Of a stretch of 10,893 nt of DNA, positions 1 through 8,581 are shown in pieces. Positions within the stretch are counted from its first letter, which is position 1, and every line of letters starts with the position of its first letter. A program made the translations under genes and the position numbers. Source of the stretch: Pseudoneurospora amorphoporcata (Eukaryota > Ascomycota > Sordariomycetes > Sordariales > Sordariaceae); assembly GCA_033297205.1 (NCBI GenBank), contig MU859530.1, positions 1 through 10,893 of the forward strand. The letters are read 5' to 3'. The notes beneath the pieces were generated by a model that saw only the letters and a list, made by a program, of their open reading frames with translations, did not search any database and had not been told where the DNA came from.

Positions 1-820
1 CTTGTTGTGAACCTTTTGGCTTCACCGAACAGCACTGATAGTCTTTACCTTCAGCTATCCCACTTAGGCAGATCAGACTGCCGTTCGTCACAGATGTGCT
101 TATATGCTGCTTCTAGGGAGACCATGAACTCCGCGGCCGCGGAAGATAATAAGAATTCCCGCGCAGTGAGATGGATAAGCTCTACGTAATCTGTGTGCTT
201 GTGAACTGTAACCAATAGGCCACAGAGCCCTCCTATATCACGATTGGGATTGGAAGATGCTGTTTTCTTATCAAGCTAGAGCGCGTATAACAGCTCCGCT
301 AATTTTAATGTACGAGCACTCGCCACTGTCCAAATTAAGATAGCTTTTATAATATGCTTTTCTAACATCTGCGCTATTGTACCAGCGATTTTTTCGTATA
401 AGGGCGTCATACCCTGTGGAATCTTCTCGAATATCTCCGTAATGCTCTCACTGAAGTAAAGGGATTGCAGCTGATCACCAGTCTGACCCACAGAAAGCAC
501 GCGTTTGACTTTTCCAAGAGCTACCTGGAGATTTCTTCCTTCTATTCCGCAGTGTCAACAGGTAGATCATCCGCACGACTTTGTATGTATAACTTGATGT
601 CATCCAGGCTAGCCTCCGACGGTATTTCAAGGCAATCAACAGAAGCTAACGGTTGAAGTGAACGTTAGAATCGTTGCATATCGTGAACTTTGCGACTGGT
701 GAAGAAGATGTGTAGAGGAAAATTGGGCTTTGCGCCCTTGAGCATTAAAAAAAGCTCTTAGTATCTGTTATATTCATCTAACGCATCGATGACCCAGTAA
801 TGCGGTTTTTCGATAGTAGT

Positions 821-874
821 CTGAGTGAGAGACTGTTAGAAGCTACGGACACTTGACGGCTAGGGGAAACGTAC
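821..874 (-). other. GT-AG intron inside the NLR pseudogene, before Walker B
   Basis: Donor GTACGT follows ATAGAG; the branch site is TTCTAAC and the acceptor CTCACTCAG. Removing 54 nt joins KKCIIE to TTIEKPHYWVIDALDE in frame (phase 0), as expected in intact relatives. Intact splice signals show that this was a normal spliced gene before it decayed. Confidence -1.
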
Positions 875-1119
875 CTCTATTATACATTTCTTAAACAGCC
901 AGTTCTATAAGCTCCTCGAGTTGTCTAGATCTAGCGTTATCTCCTCATCAACGAGATCCAATATCTCTTTAATGAAAAGAACATTTGAACTAGCCATTTA
1001 GTAGGCAATCGATCTCAGAAACTGGGAGAAGTTGAAGGTGCGTCTCCGACATGGAAGAAATGTAATGCACTGCTGAGATTCATATCTTGCAAACAAAACA
1101 ATACGTGGGAGGCGAGGAC

Positions 1120-1143
1120 ACTCTTGCCTATGCCGGGGTTCGC
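1120..1143 (-). other. Walker A (P-loop) of the NACHT domain in the pseudogene
   Basis: The codons read A-N-P-G-I-G-K-S followed by VLASH, and WVY lies directly upstream. The Lys and Ser that bind the nucleotide phosphates and Mg are kept, while the first Gly of the GxxxxGKS pattern is Ala. With the Walker B at 773-799 this identifies a NACHT-type NTPase. Confidence -1.
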
Positions 1144-2015
1144 ATAGACCCAGAAGATTGAAATATACATTTCATTAGCACCGCTTATCCAGTTTTAGAA
1201 GTCTGCCCTTTCGTTTATTTATTGGCAAGAACCTTCAAGGTTATCTTCTTGCTCGTCTGTCCTTTCAGCTACCTTGAGATAAGACTTCAGTAACCTGCGT
1301 TGCTCACGAGTCGGAGTTTATTGAGAGGTGGAACCTGGAGCGTGATTGTAAGTAATAGGACCAGTGGAGGGAAAGATACTATAGTGAGTATACTGTTCTT
1401 CAAAACATTGTCGATAGCGGTAAGTAGTACGTTTCTAACGCTAACATAGTTCGGCTCATTGGGTATCGTAAATTTGCAAATATCTCTATGGTTAGCATCC
1501 AGATATTGAACACTCTCATTCGAAAATCCGGGGCCTATAGATCAATAAAGATGGTCAGCCAAAGACGGAGCAAGCGGGGTGTAATGCTAGAGACGAAATA
1601 TGTTTAGAATGGCCGAGGATTTGTCGACGATAAAGGCTGAACCAGGGCCAACTTTAGTCTTCAAAGCTTCATAGAAGGAAAATATGGGGATGTCGTGAGC
1701 AAACTGAACAAACTCCTCGTTAATTAGTTGCATCCTTCTTATATCCGTGCCCAGGTCTTTGATGTACTTTTTCGATTCCAATATCCCGGAAGACTTGAGT
1801 ATGCTGTTAAGAATTACGGTATAGTCAGAACCTTGATATAGTGTAACTAAAAACATCATATATCGGATACGATTGTAGAGTTCCGACGTCCCTTGAAAGA
1901 TAACGAAAGCCCAAGTTGGTAGCAGTTCTCCAAGTCAGCTCATTGCTACAAGCAAAGTGGTCATATGATACACACTGGAAAGTTTGGGGGGAATTCTGAC
2001 CTTTTTAATGACGAG

Positions 2016-2033
2016 TCCTCCCATTGAATGTCC
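2016..2033 (-). other. Nucleophile elbow GHSMGG of the hydrolase head (in pseudogene)
   Basis: The codons GGA CAT TCA ATG GGA GGA give the G-x-S-x-G elbow of an alpha/beta hydrolase, preceded by PIILI and followed by LVIKK. This is the usual form of the motif in fungal NLR hydrolase heads. The block has no stop or substitution even though the surrounding gene is broken. Confidence -1.
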
Positions 2034-2051
2034 GATCAAGATGATTGGGCG

Positions 2052-2120
2052 CTAGGAAGTGTCAGCAATGGCCGTGTTCAGCACTTAGGGTCTTACTCCG
2101 GTGACGGTATTGATACTTGC
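2052..2120 (-). other. GC-AG intron inside the NLR pseudogene
   Basis: On the minus strand the exon ends ...AAACAG, followed by donor GCAAGT. A CTGAC branch-like site lies close to the acceptor CCTAG, and the next exon starts CGCCCAATC. Removing these 69 nt joins the MRNCPELR block to PIILIGHS in frame (phase 0). The donor AG|GCAAGT is the consensus of the minor GC-AG class. RIP would not create it from GT, so it is probably original. Confidence -1.
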
Positions 2121-2475
2121 CTGTTTGTTTGTGGTGGTCCGTAGCTCGGGACAATTCCTCATCTCTACGAAGCGTTAACCCAAGTCATAGACATTCACCA
2201 CCGCAGACTTGGGATTCGCCCAATCTAAATCGTACCCATATGTGTGAATGTTGGCATGTCCAAAGCCAGGCTCGCTAGGCAACCAGTTCTAAGGCCAAAA
2301 GCAGCTCTGATCGAGTCCCTTCCTCTATATTTTAATGGATCCGCCTCTAAGTCCGTGTACAAAAATCAGGTCAACCACGGGTTCCGAGGAGGAATGAATC
2401 TGTCGAAGCCCCAAGGGGCCGCAGATTGTGTCTTGATTATCCTTGTACAGCTATTGCTTGGGCTAAGACGGGATG

Positions 2476-3065
2476 GACCGCTGAGACGCACTCGTCGAAG
2501 GTGCTCCTGTCTCGTCTATGTCGGTGCTATGAGAGATAGAGGTGTGACAAGGGCTGTATTCAGGGCTTGGAACAGTAGTTCAATTCAGCTAATAAACTAT
2601 TTTGGTCTCGAAGGCCTTGTTGATCCTTTCAACCTTCAAACAAAGGCTAGGCTTCAAGGCCTTCTTATACTAGAGAGGCTTGGTACGTACTGAGGCACGC
2701 ACCGAGCCTTGTTGCCTAATGCCTCAAGGTATCTATCTGGCGGTCTTCATACAGATGGACCTTCCTGAGTGCTTCCAACCATTCTCCTTCTTCCTTCTGG
2801 CGCCGGCCTTCGTTCGGTCGCCCTCATGATGATGCTCATGTCACAGGGTTAGACCTCTGTGACTGTCGTACGTGATTGCTGTCATGGCTCACCACCATGT
2901 ACTATTTACATGCTTGTGCAGGCTGCAGCTGCTTCAGAAGCAGCTACAGCGGCACTTATAAGGCTGACGTCAAGCGTCGAGGTTCTGTTAGCCTTGGAAA
3001 CCCTAACCCAGAACTGTAGGCAAATGTCCGTGTGACATCCACTACGACAAACTGATCACGATGGA
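2476..3065. other. Intergenic stretch upstream of the NLR pseudogene; no gene recognised
   Basis: A plus-strand open frame covers 2244-2693, but its left half is antisense to the conserved NLR hydrolase head and its right half resembles nothing I know, so I do not call it. The stretch contains two AAGGCCTT palindromes near 2613 and 2657, the hairpin at 2922-2950, and general mixed-composition DNA. It should hold the original promoter and 5' end of the NLR gene. Confidence -1.
2922..2950. repeat. Inverted repeat, 14-bp arms, 1-nt centre
   Basis: The arms GCTGCAGCTGCTTC and GAAGCAGCTACAGC are complementary except for one position, around a single A. As DNA it is a near-perfect palindrome; in RNA it would need a few bases of loop. 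It lies in non-coding DNA; no T-run follows and its role is unknown. Confidence -1.
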
Positions 3066-3146
3066 CCTCCTTCATGTACCTGCCTTAACCTACCTCTTTC
3101 ATCTGCCAGCATTAGCCTACCTTCCTCATCTGCCTGCATCAGCCTA
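3066..3146. repeat. 27-bp minisatellite, three units plus a partial fourth
   Basis: Three consecutive 27-nt units start at 3066, 3093 and 3120. Each begins CCT(C/T)(C/T) and ends (A/C)GCCTA or AACCTA, with TCATCTGCC in the second and third. A fourth unit starts at 3147 but decays after CCTCTTCC. The unit length is a multiple of three and a plus-strand frame stays open across it (3036 to a stop at 3174-3176), but there is no ATG and no protein I recognise. Confidence -1.
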
Positions 3147-3181
3147 CCTCTTCCCTTCCATCCTGGCATGTCATAACCATG

Positions 3182-3311
3182 GTGGTTGGCTTGCAACACA
3201 CTGCCGGCGCAGCCGCCAACACCTTTGTAGATGAGTCGATTGGCGGAGAGAGCTGCATGTCAGGACTGCGAAACAAGGTGACGGCGGCGTTGAGAGCGAC
3301 AAGCCAACCAC
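3182..3311. mobile_element. Possible 130-bp MITE-like segment with perfect 12-bp terminal inverted repeats
   Basis: The sequence GTGGTTGGCTTG at 3182-3193 has its exact reverse complement at 3300-3311. Just inside the arms, both ends are rich in GCCGCC-type sequence. No ORF is present. I see no convincing target-site duplication, so this may be a chance pair or a decayed element; comparison of copies would decide. Confidence -1.
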
Positions 3312-3940
3312 AGCTCTAGGATCAGAAGCCGGCAGCTAGGGTGGGATGGCTTTAAGCCTTGATATCAAAACAAACGCTACCCGAAGTGAACCCTCTGGTT
3401 GCCTTTTTAGCATGTCCTCCATTGCAGTATCAAGCTGCATTTGATTCTTGAAAGACGAAAAGTTGATGTGGCACGCTGACATCAGGCTTGATGTAAAGGA
3501 CGTCGCCAATCCAACGAGAGAGAAGAGAATGTGTTGCGCCTTTCTGAGGCAGTGAAATAAGCTTTTGATAGCCGCCATTGTCTGGCTTTGGCGAGCATTG
3601 GCAGTGAAAATGAGGAGAAGGAGTAGTCGGGACCAACGCCGAATGACTTTGCGAGGCTGTCAGTCTCTCGTGTCCTGGCGCCTGCACGCAATAACCAGAC
3701 GATGCTCCAATACGCTGCGGTACCTGGTTGGGATTGAATCCAGTTGATTGATTCGATCGACGAGGTGTCATGATAATAGATGAGGGAAGATAGAGAGAGG
3801 ATTAACGAGTGGTCGGCACTAGTGGATCCCATTCCTGCACGCTCGTAGCCATCCATTCCTCGCACGGCACGTCACTCCATCTCGAGATTCTTCCCCGGAC
3901 ACATAACTAGGGCCTCGCTCTCCTCCCCATTCTCATCGCC
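3312..3940. other. Stretch without a recognised gene, upstream of the 3941 ORF
   Basis: Several overlapping open frames of 60-127 codons exist on both strands, mostly minus between 3336 and 3865. None shows a family motif, a convincing start context or introns. The last 100 bases before 3941 are pyrimidine-rich (CTCGCTCTCCTCCCC), which resembles a fungal core promoter or 5' leader. Confidence -1.
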
Positions 3941-4267
3941 ATGGCCCACACTCGAGCTCAAACAGTGGCCCAAAGGGCGCTCCCATCACCGGCATCAAAT
4001 TATCAAGGTACTTGTTTTTCGCAGCGCTTGAACTTTGATGTCCCACCGCTTTCCGAGGCGACCGGGCTTTCCCAGGATTTGGGGAACTTGATGCAGTCAG
4101 ATGCCAGCTGCGCTTCTCTGCCTGACGAGCGGGACAGCCAGTCGAGCAATGCCGGGCAGCAGGCGGTCACTCCAGGTACGCGGCGATGTTGGTGGCGCCG
4201 GTCATGGTGGTGGTCGTTGGGGAGCCTCCCTGAGGAGCGGGGGCTTGAAGGTTTTGTGAGTGAGTGA
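3941..4267 (+). CDS. Hypothetical ORF, 108 aa, possibly a first exon or a gene remnant
   Basis: The ATG sits in a good fungal context (ATCGCCATGG) after a CT-rich leader, which is the main support. The protein is rich in Ser, Gln and Pro at first. After about residue 78 it turns into Arg/Trp-rich sequence that does not look like protein; there a GTACGC donor-like site follows CCAG, so the true exon may end near 4175. I recognise no domain and cannot find a convincing downstream exon. A shadow ORF lies on the other strand. It could be a short gene, a truncated gene or chance. Confidence -1.
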   Translation: MAHTRAQTVAQRALPSPASNYQGTCFSQRLNFDVPPLSEATGLSQDLGNLMQSDASCASLPDERDSQSSNAGQQAVTPGTRRCWWRRSWWWSLGSLPEERGLEGFVSE

Positions 4268-4935
4268 GTGAAGATGTGCCGTGGTGAGGGCCTCACTTCA
4301 TGTGGGCGCCGTGCTCACTGACTGCCGGACCGGAACGGAGTTGTGAGACCTGAGATCCCGGACGTTGTGAGACCCAAGGTGAGGTGAAGTGGGAAATTTT
4401 GTGGACCGCGGACCACGGATGAGTGAAATTCGGACCCCGGCCGGCCGATGCCGTAATGAGCGGGGACAGCTACGGCTCGGCGCTGCGGGACGGAACAGGG
4501 GGTTGTAAACACTGTAAATGTGGGGATTCACAGGGCACATGGGGTTCTGTACTTGGTGTGATGGGTAAGTTTACATGGCGGGGTAAGTACCGAACCTTAA
4601 TATCCTAAGGATCCTTTTCAAGCCGATGAAACATTCTATCCCGGAGGAAAGAGTTGATAAACAAACTTCCATTTGGTCATATAAATTAGACGCAGCACCG
4701 TTTCTAATGTACAAGATACGTTCTTGGATGAAAATAGAGAGAGCAAGACGTATGTTCCATATGTACACTATTAGGCCTTAAAACCCGGCCCCATTTCTTA
4801 AATAACTTAACAACCCCGAAATTTTGGCCATGTTGGTTCGTGCCAGGTACCTGATAGGGGGGTTTTTTCTTTTGTTCGGAACGACAGTAAGCTTAGCATT
4901 TCAGGGCATCATTATCATTAATTTCAATATTTCGT
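4268..4935. other. Stretch without a recognised gene: GTGAG-rich part, then AT-rich part
   Basis: From 4250 to about 4560 the sequence is rich in GTGAG, GGACC and CGGCC words with local near-repeats (GTTGTGAGACC-type twice, near 4341 and 4365). Around 4563-4588 the octamer GGGTAAGT occurs twice, 18 nt apart. From about 4600 it becomes clearly AT-rich, which fits the 3' flank of the gene ending at 5007. The short frames are not convincing. Confidence -1.
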
Positions 4936-4941
4936 TTTATT
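4936..4941 (-). terminator. Poly(A) signal AATAAA downstream of the HeLo-pseudokinase gene
   Basis: On the minus strand AATAAA lies about 66 nt after the TGA stop, in AT-rich sequence (ACAAATAAAACG). Position and context fit a fungal 3'-end processing signal for this gene. It is a short motif in AT-rich DNA, so this is likely rather than proven. Confidence -1.
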
Positions 4942-5006
4942 TGTCAAAAATAACATCAATAATCGAATCGCAACATCATGAACTATTCTACTTTGGGGCA
5001 TATCCA

Positions 5007-7267
5007 TCAAACACTCACGCCCTGCAGCTCCTCAATCACGTACTTAGTAAACGCCTCCTGCAACCGGATCCCAACCCCCGAATCCCTCGACTGATCCGGG
5101 AGGTCCTCCACCCCGAATCCTTTCTCGCCGTGAGCCCACAGACACCTTTCCACAGCCCTGGAGTACCTGCCTCCCATGAGGTTCCGAAGTTCCCTCAGGG
5201 GATTCATTTTCTTGGCTTCAGCGAAGGGCGCATCAGGCTGCGTACCAAGCAGCCAATCCCTCGCGTTCTTGGAGACCTGAAGGCTTACCGATGGCGGCTT
5301 TCTCTCAGGCACCGTCTGGATATACGACGGGGAAGATTCCGACTCCTTTAGGCACAGAATCTCATCAAGCGGCTTCCAGTGCCCGATCTCAAGCAATGCT
5401 AGTCCAAGACTGTACAGGTCATACGTCTTGCGAGAATTGTGATCCGTTGGATGCTCGCGCTGGATGGCTGGCCAGCGATAGAGATCCCATGCTGTATCGA
5501 GACTGCGTGCGGTAGTCTTGCTCTTCTCGGGTCGGGAATACCCAAACCCGCAGAGGTAGGGTTTTCCTGGATCGTAAACCAGCTTCATTCCCTTTCCGGG
5601 CTCGGTACCCCATTCATTCATGGTGCTCCAGTCGAAGTAGAAGATGACGTTGTCACTAAAGACACCCTTGTGCAGCCAGTTGACAGCATGCAGGTTCAGG
5701 ACGGTGGTGCAAAGCTTCAAGGCCAGGTCAACCCGTTGCGACAGACTCGGCTTGAGCATCTCTGTGCCCAACAAGTCGTAGAGGGAGACAATTCTATGGC
5801 CCCAACAACTCCTCTCCTTCCGCGCCTTGAAGATGAAACCGTACATATCCGCCCCGAATGCATCACGGGCATCCAAGTAGCCGATACACTCTGGGACGTG
5901 AAGGGAATCAGGTTTGGGAAGGTGCAGCATTTCCGCAAGAGTAAGCGTGCGCAAATCGGCAGCTTTCTCTTCGATCGAGCCTTCCGCGTAGTCCCCCATG
6001 AGCTTCCACTCAATCCAGACCGGGATTTCGTCCACGCCTTCTTGCACGGTGAGGTAACCCCGTGGCCGTTTGAAACGAATGACGCTGCCGAAGTCCGATT
6101 CTCCGTCGGGATATTTGTCACCATCGTATATATAGAAGACCTCCAAAAGGTCTTTCTTGCCCTTCGCTAGGTCGCCGAACTGGGCGACAGTAATCTCCGT
6201 ATCACTCGCTTCGAGTCCCGACGCCGTCGGATCCTGTCCTTGGTGAAGCCTGGAAAGCAACTCCTCTAATACTCTAGCCATCTTTTTCAACATCACCAAC
6301 TCCCTCACACCATCCACCAATTTGGCTCTAGCCCAGCCTCGGGAAACATTCAACTCACCCAACAGGATCCCCTCCACCATGTTTCCCAGCACATCCACCA
6401 TCTCTCTCAACTCCCCGATCCCGTCTCTCGCCAGGATCATCTCTCGGTAAGTTTTGCCAATGATGTCGTCCATCTTGGACTGCTGATAACCCCGCATTAG
6501 CTCGTGCAGTCTCTCCGTCAAGGAGTGCAAGTCCAAAAGCAAAGCCTCAAAGGCTTCCTTGTCGACCATGACCCACCGCACGCGCGAGGGGTGGGTGACC
6601 ACGTCCTTGGTTGTCCGGAAGAAGCGGCGGATGTGGTTGGTTCCGCGGCGGTGTTCGGCTTCCTCTTCTTTTTCGACCTTGAGTTTCTGCTCTTTCTGGG
6701 ATTGATCGTAGGATAGAGCTAGGGAGGAGATTTGGGAGAGGAGGGCTTGGTCGGTTGCTGGTTTCGGTTCTGCTGAGGTTGATTTCTCTTTGGACGAGGA
6801 GGCACTACCGGCAGCTTTGGGGTCTTTGCTATCCTTGCCGCTGCTCTTGACGTCCTTGCTTTCTTTGCCATCCTTCTCCTTCTCATTTGCGGGAGAGATG
6901 CCTGTTGGCACCAGCTCGTTCCCGTACATAGCGTTGAGATCCCGAAATTCGGCCAAAAGCCATTGGATCCGAGCCAAGATGGTGATCAGTTCGGTGGCAT
7001 TCGTTCCCAAGGTTGAGACTAGTGAAGAGCCGGGGGTCACTTCGATGAGCCCGGCGGCTTTGGCCCAGGCTAGGACCCGGTTGTATTCAATTATGAGCTG
7101 CAGTCGGTATTTCTCGCACTCTTCTGGGTATTCGACCAGGGCGGAGACGAATTTGAAGACTATGGTTGTGTTAGTGTGAACAGGATCAAGAGAGAGGGGG
7201 TTGACCTACGTCGGACGGTGTTGTCGAGGACCACCTGGGCAAGTTCGAAGGCTGATAGGGGGTCCAT
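5007..7267 (-). CDS. HeLo-domain pseudokinase (prion-inhibition and propagation domain + kinase-like domain), 2 exons, 736 aa
   Basis: Exon 1 is 7267-7210, exon 2 is 7159-5007, and the stop is TGA at 5007-5009. Splicing gives an N-terminus MDPLSAFELAQVVLDNTVRL followed by FKFVSALVEYPEE, the typical start of a fungal HeLo domain. In HET-S this domain is a membrane-disrupting helical module. Residues about 110-190 form a Lys/Ser/Glu-rich insert. The HeLo core resumes at DKEAFEALLLDLHSLTERLHELM (about 219-241), with more helices to about 330. Residues about 395-720 are a kinase fold: IEWK (K405) is the probable VAIK lysine. The HRD equivalent is H516-K-G518 with N523 kept, and the DFG equivalent is GFG (557-559). 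The alpha-F Asp is D600 in DLYSLGLALLEIG. Loss of both catalytic Asp predicts no phosphotransfer. I infer a sensor or latch controlling HeLo-driven membrane activity, as in MLKL. There is no C-terminal amyloid motif that I can see. Family assignment is firm; function is inferred. Confidence -1.
7160..7209 (-). other. Intron 1 of the HeLo-pseudokinase gene
   Basis: It is 50 nt long with donor GTAGGT, branch site ACTAAC and acceptor CATAG, and it interrupts a Leu codon (C|TC, residue 20). Without it the reading frame would open only at an internal GTG (Val60) and would lose the first HeLo helix. The position after about 20 residues is a common place for an intron in this family, as far as I know. 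Confidence -1.
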
Positions 7268-8577
7268 GGTGAAAGGTTAGCAAGATCAAATCTCGCGACC
7301 TGTGCTTTGGTGTTTCGGCCAGCCTTTCCCTTTCACCTTGACTTGGTGCTCAACAGACCGAAGGTGAGCTCGATGAGTGTCAGCGCCAAGACCTGGTTGG
7401 GGTGTTCACCGCAGTGAAGCAAAGTAATGCTGAACTATCCAGAGAAGCTTCTTTCACCGAGTTGTTGTCGGAAGGAAAAGTGAAGCTTCACGCAAACAGG
7501 CAGACATCGATGCTTAGCACATCGCTTAGGGCTGAAGGCTGAAGCTCGTCGTCCTGGTTCCGAATCTACCCCTCTGTTTGGCGTCTCACTCTCAGCCCAA
7601 GCATGACGCTGCCCGACCAATCATTGTGAGCTTCGGCGGTTGATCTTCAGGCGTCCCGCTAGACCCCTCCTCCTGGTGGACAGGGCAGGCAATCGTCAGA
7701 TGCAAGTCCGTTTTTCGGTATCGGGTGCTAGGTGGTCCTGAGTATAGCCTTTGGAAAGTAGCCTTACCCATTCCATTCCACTATCTGCAGGGAGGAATCT
7801 CATCTTTGTCAGATCGTGAGATTCTAGACAAGATCATATCTTTCGGGAGAAGAGATCGCAGCTAACTTGATTCACTGAGCCGAGGTTTGCTTGAACTGCC
7901 TCATCGCAGCATCTCAGCAGCACAGCCGCGCATCCATCGCTGTTCCCGGTGAAAGTCATGCACTCAAAAGCTTACAAACAGAAAGTTATCGTCGGAAACA
8001 GCAAGCAACCGAGATGTCTGTCAGCGTAAACGAAACATTCCAGAATGTCAAACTGTCCGCGACAGGTGAGGCTAGTTACCATACAGCCTCGACCGTCTGC
8101 CATTGTACGGGCATATTTCCTTTGATGGAATCGTTCTTCATTACGAGACAATATTACAAGGAATGATCTCGAATACCGCGGCCGCGATCGTGGGATGGTT
8201 TGTCAGACGCTTCGCACACATCCCGACGTCCTGGAACGCTCGCCACTCCCTTCTGTAACCGCAACTGTAACTATTCCCGTTCAGGGACAATTCTCAGCGA
8301 AGCTCGTCATTCGTTTCGTTGGACGTGTGACAGCTTCAGCCACTTACGACCATTAAAAGTTGCCGGTGATGCTGAGCGATACAGGGGGCTTTTGTCGCCT
8401 GGTGTGGTCCGCGGACGGGAGGCCAATGGTTGCACGAGAATTAGGGGGCCGGACCAAGTTCCAAGAAATCCGCCCAATCGGGGGTCCTATGAGCCAGTCA
8501 AATCAACGACTGACACCTTGACGCCTCAAACGGGTTTATGAATGATGTGAGCGACAATGTGACCAGTAAGAGGGGGA
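7268..8577. other. Upstream region of the HeLo-pseudokinase gene; no gene recognised
   Basis: The first bases upstream of the ATG on the minus strand (GCTAACCTTTCACC) are a plausible leader. Beyond it no clear TATA box is visible. Short frames at 7435-7620 (minus), 7891-8166 and 8200-8541 (plus) lack known motifs and good start contexts, so I do not call them. Confidence -1.
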
Positions 8578-8581
8578 GGTT

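Larger units (their letters stand above)
1..2475 (-). pseudogene. Decayed NLR (STAND) receptor gene: alpha/beta hydrolase + NACHT, truncated by window edge
   Basis: No intact frame exists, but conserved blocks read in order on the minus strand. At 2337-2360 is VHGLRGGS, then NWLPSEPGF and HTYGYDLDWANPKS, then PIILIGHSMGG with the lipase-type nucleophile Ser codon at 2025-2027. GSDYTVILNSIL and PIFSFYEALKT follow at 1821-1587. This is the DUF676/PGAP1-like hydrolase head found on many fungal NLRs. Next come DANHRDICKF, a Walker A (PGIGKS, 1120-1137), FLRSIAY, a Walker B (YWVIDALDE, 773-799), and FFTSRK. The post-NACHT helical region ends in ELIHLTAREFLL before the window edge. In-frame stops include 2325-2327, 2289-2291, 2175-2177, 1219-1221, 1195-1197, 998-1000, 905-907 and 758-760. 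A frameshift lies near 470-480. Introns are still recognisable at 2052-2120 and 821-874; another starts at 2000. The C-terminal repeat sensor (TPR, ankyrin or WD40) would lie to the left of the window. The first coding block I can follow starts near 2475; the start codon is not identified. Confidence -1.

Noticed and set aside
124..145. NotI-like GCGGCCGC sites near 135 and 8180 as cloning-vector traces
   Set aside because: The first lies inside the readable NLR relic and the second in ordinary genomic DNA; neither is flanked by vector sequence.
2244..2693. 149-codon plus-strand ORF
   Set aside because: Its left half is antisense to the conserved NLR hydrolase head, and the rest has no protein-like pattern or known motif.
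3336..3865. Minus-strand ORFs of 80-127 codons
   Set aside because: Overlapping frames without conserved motifs, introns or distinct start context.
4563..4830. Transposon ends suggested by CGGGGTAAG and CTTAACAACCCCG
   Set aside because: The two are only partly complementary, with gaps, and show no target duplication.
5439..6170. 243-codon plus-strand ORF
   Set aside because: It lies fully antisense to the kinase-like domain of the HeLo gene, which carries the conserved motifs.
5007..7040. HeLo gene starting at 7040
   Set aside because: The codon at 7040 is GTG (Val60), not ATG. The upstream exon and a 50-nt intron restore the expected HeLo N-terminus at 7267.
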